The notes below the pieces were generated by a model. That model worked only from the letters and a program-made list of their open reading frames with translations, searched no databases and was not told the DNA's origin. The position numbers and the translations under genes are program-made. From Phycisphaerales bacterium UBA966 (lineage in GTDB: Bacteria > Planctomycetota > Phycisphaerae > Phycisphaerales > SM1A02), in the NCBI GenBank assembly GCA_002292895.1, contig DBCE01000173.1, positions 1 to 5,581 of the forward strand: a stretch of DNA of 5,581 nt. Direction: 5' to 3'. The stretch's first letter is position 1, and each line of letters begins with the position of its first letter. Of the stretch, positions 1 to 4,863 are shown piece after piece.

Positions 1-186
1 CTGGGTGGTGGCTTGGACAAACTGGTAGCGGAAGAACTCAAAGAACGTACCCACGAACACAACTACAAAGAGTGCTCCCCAGGCGATTGCCGCACGATCT
101 GACAGGTCCAATGCGCCAACGCCAACTCCCGCCGCGCCGGGCGCGGCATTACGAGGTTGGGGAGTGTTCGCCGCGCTGCTTGTCAT
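1..186 (-). CDS. N-terminal fragment of a membrane protein, possibly an exosortase
   Basis: This is a partial gene running off the left edge. Only 62 codons are visible, from an ATG at 186; an in-frame TAG lies 17 codons upstream, so no much longer start is likely. The first 35 residues or so are polar and Ala/Pro/Gly-rich with no signal peptide. A hydrophobic stretch follows at about residues 36-50 (AIAWGALFVVVFVGTFF) and then an aromatic segment, EFFRYQFVQATTQ. A short polar head followed by a membrane helix and a Tyr/Trp-containing loop resembles the start of planctomycete exosortase/archaeosortase-family proteases. Those process PEP-CTERM-type surface proteins and are often encoded beside exopolysaccharide genes, as here. 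The catalytic Cys, Arg and His would lie outside the window, so the family call is an inference. Another polytopic protein of the polysaccharide locus fits equally well. The gene starts 88 nt after the export gene on the same strand. The nearest SD-like GGAG is 13 nt upstream, further than ideal. Confidence 0.65.
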   Translation of the reverse strand, partial: MTSSAANTPQPRNAAPGAAGVGVGALDLSDRAAIAWGALFVVVFVGTFFEFFRYQFVQATTQ

Positions 187-261
187 GCAAGGATCCAGGC
201 TCCGACTTCGTTCCGAGGATCTGTGCCAGCGTTCCTACGCCCACCCTCGTATCTGGTTCGC

Positions 262-283
262 CAATTCTGACAAATCAGAATTG
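262..283 (-). terminator. Perfect 9-bp hairpin over the export gene's stop codon
   Basis: CAATTCTGA (262-270) and TCAGAATTG (275-283) are exact reverse complements separated by the 4-nt loop CAAA. The TGA stop of the export gene (277-275) lies in one arm. The stem is AT-rich (three G-C pairs in nine) and no U-run follows on either strand, so it is not a canonical intrinsic terminator. It could be a weak terminator, a 3'-end stabilising stem, or an element that reduces read-through into the downstream membrane-protein gene. The inverted repeat is seen directly; its role is inferred. Confidence 0.4.
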
Positions 284-2029
284 TTGCTGGCTAAAGGGAG
301 GAGGTCCGAATACATCGTTTCCGAAGTTGCGGTCGATGAGGAATCCAAAGCCGTAGGTCATTCGGAACCCGTTGCGGATAACCGCGAGCGGGGTGGCGAA
401 GAAGTTCGTACCAATAATGACGTGGTCATCCGCACGCATCACAATGTCCGGCTCCGCCTTGTTGCGGATGGCGGCCAAGTTGACGCGCAGCGCCGCTTCG
501 CGGTCGGGGGCAACTTTGCGGATCAGGTCCACACGCTGCGGAATGGCGATTTGACCAAGTCCACCAGCGGCGGTCACCAGCCGGCTGAGCGTCAGTTCGC
601 CGATCGGTGGCAAGTTGTAGACGCCAGGACGCGCTACTTCGCCATCGATGTAGACGACGCCAATATCACTCTCCACATGGATCTTGTCGCCGGGACGAAT
701 CAGGACGTTCTGCGTCAAATCGCCCTTCTGCAACTTCTCCCAGTCAATGATGATGACGCGCGTCTTACGACCGTTGGGGAGACGGAAATTCACCGCCTGC
801 TTGAGTGTGCGACCGTCCGAGATTGCTGCTGCACCGCCGGTGAGAGCGCCGTCGGGCGAATTTGGCGCTGCAAGATTGGTGTCTGGACCGATGGGTCCGC
901 TGTTTCCAGCAGGAACGTAGACCCACTCTTGCTTCTGAGTATCGAAGACGTAGCGAGCCTCGGTGGCGCCCTGTTGTGTCGGCGGCGTTTGGACGGCGGC
1001 ATCTGAATGGGGAACTGACTTTTCAGCAACGCCTGGTGCTTCGAGTTGATCCACGTCCACCACCATCGATGGTGAGCGCAAAGCACCCGGGCTCGCTGGC
1101 GCGGCTGGCTTCGCAGCGGGAGCGATCGGCTCGATTGGTTGGCTTGGATCAGAAGGCGCAGCACTGGGTGCCGCGCTCGGCGCAGCGGTAGCCGGAGCCT
1201 GAATCTGCTTCAGTAGATCGTCCACACTCGGTGGTGGTTCGGCAGGTGTGGCCGGCGCGGATGGCGACGCCGCATTCGGCGTAGTACTTGGCTTTCCTGC
1301 ATCAGTACCAGTAGTGGCGGCTGGGGTTGTCCCGCCAGTTGCCATCTCCTTCACTGCGGCGTCATCAAGCTTCAAGGTGCGCACAATGCGAACGCGGCGA
1401 ACGCCTTGATTGGCTCCGCCTGCAAGTGCAACCGCTTGCTCAATATCAAAGTCTGGGCGGGAGAGCGAATACACGCCGGCGTTACGCACTTCGCCGTCAA
1501 CCATAAACGTGAAGGCTCGACCCTCAAGGATGGTGACGTCAACACGTGGATCGCGAATGATCGGTCTGAGTTTCTCAGTGATTGCCGCAACCAGGTCGGT
1601 CTGCGACATGCCTGCTGCTTGGATTGAGCCAACAATCGGCAGCAAGATCTTGCCGGACTGATCGATGGTTCGCTTGAACTGTTCTGGCTTGTCCACCTGA
1701 AACAGATCATTGATTTGCACATCAATGCCGTCGCCTGCAGCAAAGATGTACTCCGGCGAGCCAGCAACCAAGTCCGTTGCGGTCGGCGGGCCCATCTCGG
1801 TAGCGAAGGCGTCTTCATCAACTTCAATCACATCGATCTTGCGAAGGATGGGGATCGACGTGGGGGTGTGCTCAAAGTAACCCGTTCGGCTTGGATCCAT
1901 CCAGCTGTCGTAATCGCAGCCTGTCAGGGCTACAACCACCGATAAACCAAGGACCCACGGCAGCCGAGCATGGGTGTGCACTGAAGGGCAGTCTGAGCGG
2001 GTTGGCTTTGCAGTCCGGACCAAAGTCAT
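275..2029 (-). CDS. Polysaccharide export lipoprotein (Wza-like, two SLBB domains)
   Basis: The product is a 584-residue envelope protein of the outer-membrane polysaccharide export (OPX/Wza) family, which helps move exopolysaccharide to the cell surface. The ATG at 2029 is chosen because AAGAGG lies 9 nt upstream and a lipoprotein signal peptide follows at once: hydrophobic VLGLSVVVALTGC with lipobox LTGC and Cys38. The Poly_export domain spans about residues 93-168 (SPEYIFAAGDGIDVQI, GKILLPIVGSIQAAG). A first SLBB begins at about 173 (FTFMVDGEVRNAGVYSL) and a second spans about 458-506 (VVYIDGEVARPGVYNL). About 170 Ala/Pro/Ser/Thr-rich residues (231-403) interrupt the first SLBB before its usual DWEKLQKGD...NVLIRPGDKI end. 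The C-terminus (RMTYGFGFLIDRNFGND) resembles planctomycete members of the family. An in-frame start at 2140 exists but would place 37 unrelated residues ahead of the signal peptide. Asp at +2 after the lipid Cys is unusual for an outer-membrane lipoprotein. Function is confident at family level; the exported polymer is unknown. Confidence 0.92.
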   Translation of the reverse strand: MTLVRTAKPTRSDCPSVHTHARLPWVLGLSVVVALTGCDYDSWMDPSRTGYFEHTPTSIPILRKIDVIEVDEDAFATEMGPPTATDLVAGSPEYIFAAGDGIDVQINDLFQVDKPEQFKRTIDQSGKILLPIVGSIQAAGMSQTDLVAAITEKLRPIIRDPRVDVTILEGRAFTFMVDGEVRNAGVYSLSRPDFDIEQAVALAGGANQGVRRVRIVRTLKLDDAAVKEMATGGTTPAATTGTDAGKPSTTPNAASPSAPATPAEPPPSVDDLLKQIQAPATAAPSAAPSAAPSDPSQPIEPIAPAAKPAAPASPGALRSPSMVVDVDQLEAPGVAEKSVPHSDAAVQTPPTQQGATEARYVFDTQKQEWVYVPAGNSGPIGPDTNLAAPNSPDGALTGGAAAISDGRTLKQAVNFRLPNGRKTRVIIIDWEKLQKGDLTQNVLIRPGDKIHVESDIGVVYIDGEVARPGVYNLPPIGELTLSRLVTAAGGLGQIAIPQRVDLIRKVAPDREAALRVNLAAIRNKAEPDIVMRADDHVIIGTNFFATPLAVIRNGFRMTYGFGFLIDRNFGNDVFGPPPFSQQQF

Positions 2030-2038
2030 GTGACAGAA

Positions 2039-2044
2039 CCTCTT
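2039..2044 (-). promoter_or_regulatory. Ribosome-binding site of the export gene
   Basis: The minus strand reads AAGAGG here, 9 nt before the ATG at 2029. It is the clearest Shine-Dalgarno sequence in the window and decides the start against the upstream in-frame ATG at 2140. The GAGG is also one arm of a small inverted repeat (CCTC-CGAA-GAGG, 2050-2039), so it could be partly masked in the mRNA. Confidence 0.55.
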
Positions 2045-2198
2045 CGGAGGAAGGCCGGGCTCAACATCGCCGACCGAATCAATACCACCCATGCCGCGCG
2101 AGCAAATAAGTCGGCGGACGAATGGGCTATCGGCAAGCACCGCAGGGTACCTTCACCCCCATCTGCGACGATTATTGAAGTAGCCCCCGAACAAACTT

Positions 2199-3119
2199 CT
2201 AACCTGAAATCGTTTGCTCGAGAACTGCCATCCGAACAGCCACCCCATGGGTCACCTGGCGAAGGATTTGGCTGCGTCGGCGGTCGTCAGCAACATCGTC
2301 ATCCACCTCAACACCACGATTCACCGGTCCGGGATGCATGACAATGCAGTGCGAGGGCAATCGGCTGGCTCGCTCACGAGTCAGCCCGTACTGCAGCCGA
2401 TAATCAGAGGCAATTGCCCCTCCGGCGGCACGCTCTACTTGTACCCGTAGCATCACGATCGCATCAAGATCGTGTAAATTAGACTCTAGATCATGTGAGA
2501 TCGACACGTGTTCGTGATATTTTGCCACTGTTGCAAAGCCGCGTGGCAGGAGCGTTGGCGGGCCAATCAGGCGTACGCTGGCCCCCAGGGTTGTGAGTGC
2601 ATGGAGCGCGCTGCGGGCGACGCGACTATTGGCAATATCGCCCACGATCGCAACATTTGCGCTCTTAATCGCGCCTAAAGACTTCCGAATCGTCAAACAA
2701 TCTAACAGCCCTTGGGTCGGATGCTCATGGCGGCCATCACCCGCATTGATGACGGCGCATCGCACGTGGCGCGCCAGTTGGTTGGGGCCGCCGGAAAGAT
2801 TGGTACGAACAATGATGGCATCCACCCCGAGAGCCTCAACATTGAGGGCGGTATCCAAGAACGTCTCGCCCTTACTGGTACTGGAGCCCGAACCCTGAAG
2901 CGCAATCGCCCGGGCACCCAGTCGGGCGGCGGCAGCCTCAAAGCTCAAGCGGGTCCGGGTGGAGTCTTCAAAGAACAGGTTGGCTACCAAGCGCCCGGCA
3001 AGCACCGGAGCAGCAGAAACCTCGCCGCGAGCTGCTGGAATGAACGCCTCAGCGCGATCAAGGAGCGCGGTGAGTTCAGGTGCCTCTAGGCCCTCAAGTT
3101 GCAGAAGATGCCGCGGCAT
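2199..3119 (-). CDS. pyrB: Aspartate carbamoyltransferase catalytic subunit
   Basis: This cytoplasmic enzyme condenses carbamoyl phosphate with L-aspartate to N-carbamoylaspartate, the first committed step of de novo pyrimidine synthesis. The 306-residue length is normal for the catalytic chain. The carbamoyl-phosphate domain carries FFEDSTRTR (Ser53-Thr-Arg-Thr-Arg57), the SSTSKGE loop with Lys83, and HEHPTQ (His133 to Gln136). The aspartate domain carries MLRVQVER (Arg225, Gln227) and HPGPVNRGVE at about 262-271. All expected active-site motifs are present. The HPGPxNRG form resembles ATCases that associate with dihydroorotase rather than the E. coli PyrI-type holoenzyme; that partnership is not shown here. 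The ATG at 3119 is chosen because MPRHLLQLEGL matches the usual ATCase N-terminus. An in-frame start at 3191 would overlap the upstream lipoprotein gene. No strong SD is seen. The gene starts 31 nt after the lipoprotein stop, so co-transcription is likely. No pyrC, pyrI or PyrR/attenuator-like leader is evident, and surface-protein neighbours are unusual for this gene. Confidence 0.97.
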   Translation of the reverse strand: MPRHLLQLEGLEAPELTALLDRAEAFIPAARGEVSAAPVLAGRLVANLFFEDSTRTRLSFEAAAARLGARAIALQGSGSSTSKGETFLDTALNVEALGVDAIIVRTNLSGGPNQLARHVRCAVINAGDGRHEHPTQGLLDCLTIRKSLGAIKSANVAIVGDIANSRVARSALHALTTLGASVRLIGPPTLLPRGFATVAKYHEHVSISHDLESNLHDLDAIVMLRVQVERAAGGAIASDYRLQYGLTRERASRLPSHCIVMHPGPVNRGVEVDDDVADDRRRSQILRQVTHGVAVRMAVLEQTISG

Positions 3120-3150
3120 GCCGGGAGTGTACGGGTTTGAGCCGGCCAAC

Positions 3151-3447
3151 TCAGCCGCCGTTGTAGGCCGGATTGGACCACCACGGTCCACTCACAAACG
3201 GATAACTCGGGTTGTCGACAAACGGATCATCGCTATCCCCTTGGGTGGTTGCAAACATATTGCCTCCCGGCCCAGGACCTTGTTCCGCGCGCTGCATTTG
3301 CGTGGGCGACATGGAATCGCCCCACAGGTCACCATCGTTCTCCGAATCACACGCACACAAGAGCGCCAACAGCGCTACCGGAGCAGCCATGTACATGCGG
3401 GAGCGTGATGCCATGTGAAAGGGACGAGAAGCGGTGCGTGCAGGCAT
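3151..3447 (-). CDS. Small lipoprotein of unknown function
   Basis: A 98-residue protein with a lipoprotein signal peptide: Arg-rich n-region, hydrophobic AAPVALLALLCAC, lipobox LCAC and Cys33. The mature part is about 66 residues. It begins with an acidic stretch (CDSENDGDLWGDS), continues through a Gln/Gly/Pro-rich middle, and ends in an aromatic, Pro/Asn/Gly-rich tail (PFVSGPWWSNPAYNGG). No known domain is recognised. A second good start is the ATG at 3414, giving a compact 22-residue signal peptide; neither start has a convincing SD. It begins 17 nt after the dehydrogenase stop and ends 31 nt before pyrB, so it appears to be the middle gene of a transcription unit. The signal peptide and tight spacing support a real gene. 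The function is unknown, and it could be lineage-restricted. Confidence 0.78.
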   Translation of the reverse strand: MPARTASRPFHMASRSRMYMAAPVALLALLCACDSENDGDLWGDSMSPTQMQRAEQGPGPGGNMFATTQGDSDDPFVDNPSYPFVSGPWWSNPAYNGG

Positions 3448-3464
3448 GGTGGAAGTCTATGCGC

Positions 3465-4778
3465 TTACTGCGCTGGCGCAATGTGCCACACCGCGCCTTT
3501 CGCGCGTGGGTCCTGACTGCCTTCAAAGGTCACCAGGTAAAGCGATCCATCGTTTGCCTCGCCAAAGCTGGTGGGTAGTTGATTCCGGGTGGTGAGCAGC
3601 ACTTCAGGACCCGCAAGCAACGCGCCCTTGTCGGCTCGCAGACCCCAGATACGGCAGGACACTAAGTCTGCGTAGAGGTAGATGCCATCCATCGTTGGAT
3701 ACTTGGCGCAACGGGAGACATATCCACCCGTGATGCTGACACCATCGCTGTGCGAATACTCCACGATGGGACTGATGTAGTCGCTTCCAAACTTGCCTGG
3801 CTGGCCGCCGCCAAACTCATGCAAGCCCTCGCGCGCATTCCATCCGTAGTTTCCGCCCTTCACTACCACATCCACTTCCTCATACTGATTCTGCCCAACA
3901 TCGCCAGCCCACAGCTCGCCGGTGGTGCGATCGAAGGACATTCGCCACACATTGCGCAAGCCGTAAGCCCAGATTTCAGGCCGCGCGCCAGGCACGGAAA
4001 TGAATGGATTGTCCTTAGGAATTCCGTATGGGCGATCACCCTCCGGATGATCCACATCAATGCGCAAGACCTTGGCAAGCAGTGACCCAAGGTCCTGCCC
4101 AGCGAACAGTGGGTCATTGGCGGCGCCGCCGTCGCCACAACTGAGATAGAGCATGCCATCCCGACCAAAGAGCACTGTTCCACCATTGTGATTGGAATAC
4201 GGATCATCCACCGTGAGGAGAATGCTCTCGCTGTCCGGCTTAGCAACTTGGGTTTCTTTATCCACGGACCAGCGCGAGAGAACATCGACGCGCTTGTTGT
4301 CTGCGTTCATTGCCGTGTAGTACGTAAAGAAGAAGTGATTCTTCGCGAAGTCTGGGTGGAACACCACCGACAAGAGACCTTCTTCATTGCCGCGGCTATT
4401 CACCTGCTTGCGCATGTCAAGAAAGACGGGCGCTTCCTTGGCTTCACGATCAGTTGGGTCGAGCACCAATATGCGCCCCGCTTGTTCCACCACATACATG
4501 CGCTTATCGCTGGCCGGCTCAAAGACCACTTGTATCGGGCGGCGCAACACTACTTCTGGCGCAACGCGCTGTAGTTTGAGCTTTGGCATCGGCGCGGGCT
4601 TCGCAGCCTTGGTCGCTTGTATTGCCGACTTCGCTGCGGGCGCAGTGGTCGCAGGCGCCGCAAGTGACGGTGGCGCAGACGGCAACGCGGCAACGGCAAG
4701 CGAAGCCGTCGCGGCGATGAGCGAAGCAACGGCGATGGTTCGACTGTTGATGACGGAGTTCCGGGGTCTCGTTCGCAT
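3465..4778 (-). CDS. Secreted PQQ-dependent sugar dehydrogenase family protein (GSDH beta-propeller)
   Basis: A 437-residue exported protein of the glucose/sorbosone dehydrogenase family (soluble PQQ aldose dehydrogenases such as E. coli YliI). Family members fold as a six-bladed propeller and oxidise sugars in the periplasm. A signal peptide is clear: RTRPRNSVINSR, then a long Ala/Val/Leu core. An Ala/Pro/Lys linker to about residue 70 follows. Family motifs run in order: VEQAGRILVLD, EEGLLSVVFHPDF, SNHNGGTVLFGRDGMLYLSCGDGG (His197 is the likely catalytic base), EIWAYGLRNVWRMSFD (Arg275-Asn276), LWAGDVGQNQYEEVD, GGNYGWN and SITGGYVSRC. Cys357 and Cys375 sit where many relatives carry a disulfide. 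No cytochrome c domain is fused, so the electron acceptor is unknown. The ATG at 4778 is preferred; in-frame GTG (4784) and TTG (4787) lie just upstream. No SD is present, and a -10-like TAGAAT ends 8 nt before the ATG, compatible with a leaderless mRNA. Substrate and PQQ binding are inferred from the family. Confidence 0.92.
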   Translation of the reverse strand: MRTRPRNSVINSRTIAVASLIAATASLAVAALPSAPPSLAAPATTAPAAKSAIQATKAAKPAPMPKLKLQRVAPEVVLRRPIQVVFEPASDKRMYVVEQAGRILVLDPTDREAKEAPVFLDMRKQVNSRGNEEGLLSVVFHPDFAKNHFFFTYYTAMNADNKRVDVLSRWSVDKETQVAKPDSESILLTVDDPYSNHNGGTVLFGRDGMLYLSCGDGGAANDPLFAGQDLGSLLAKVLRIDVDHPEGDRPYGIPKDNPFISVPGARPEIWAYGLRNVWRMSFDRTTGELWAGDVGQNQYEEVDVVVKGGNYGWNAREGLHEFGGGQPGKFGSDYISPIVEYSHSDGVSITGGYVSRCAKYPTMDGIYLYADLVSCRIWGLRADKGALLAGPEVLLTTRNQLPTSFGEANDGSLYLVTFEGSQDPRAKGAVWHIAPAQ

Positions 4779-4786
4779 TGGCACCA

Positions 4787-4792
4787 ATTCTA
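4787..4792 (-). promoter_or_regulatory. Candidate -10 box for the dehydrogenase gene (leaderless start)
   Basis: The minus strand reads TAGAAT, five of six matches to TATAAT, with its 3' end 8 nt from the first base of the ATG at 4778. A start site about 7 nt downstream would fall almost on the start codon. That would explain the missing Shine-Dalgarno sequence. No good -35 box is seen at 16-18 bp spacing, so the call rests on the hexamer and its position alone. Confidence 0.35.
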
Positions 4793-4806
4793 GTCCGGTT
4801 CGATGC

Positions 4807-4847
4807 GTGAGACCTGCTCACACTCGTTCAGGATTGCGCAATAATCC
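4807..4847. promoter_or_regulatory. Divergent intergenic region with two small dyads (candidate operators)
   Basis: The 85 bp between the divergent dehydrogenase and DUF1080 genes must hold both promoters. It contains GTGAG-5 nt-CTCAC (4807-4821) and the perfect 10-bp palindrome ATTGCGCAAT (4833-4842), which sits inside a GGATT...AATCC pair (4831-4847). AATAAT at 4840-4845 is a possible -10 for the plus-strand gene, with CTCACA 17 bp upstream as a weak -35. The palindrome overlaps this -10, so a regulator bound there could control the DUF1080 gene. The inverted repeats are real; operator function is speculation, since short dyads also occur by chance. Confidence 0.25.
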
Positions 4848-4863
4848 GTGGTAGCGTGTCCTG

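Noticed and set aside
164..1006. A 280-codon open frame on the plus strand
   Set aside because: It lies antisense to the export gene, which has clear domains. Its translation shows no family motif, and long antisense frames are expected opposite GC-rich genes.
1081..1200. Repetitive GC-rich tract as a DNA repeat element
   Set aside because: It is explained by coding for the Ala/Pro/Ser-rich linker of the export protein. The units are short and imperfect.
2030..2140. Longer start for the export protein, adding 37 residues
   Set aside because: The extra residues would precede a complete lipoprotein signal peptide. The ATG at 2029 has a good SD at 9 nt.
2141..2167. Weak hairpin (CGCAG...CTGCG with inner GGT/ACC) as a pyrB terminator
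   Set aside because: The stem needs a large bulge and no U-run follows, so it is not distinguishable from chance.
2458..2505. Cluster of GATC-containing words in pyrB
   Set aside because: It encodes an ordinary His/Asp/Leu-rich stretch (ISHDLESNLHDLDAI) of the aspartate domain, has no regular period, and needs no separate explanation.
3120..3191. Longer start for PyrB
   Set aside because: It would overlap the end of the lipoprotein gene, and the added residues do not resemble ATCase. MPRHLLQLEGL is the expected N-terminus.
4188..4854. Several 100-155 codon frames opposite the dehydrogenase
   Set aside because: They are out-of-frame or antisense readings of a gene with strong family motifs and a signal peptide.
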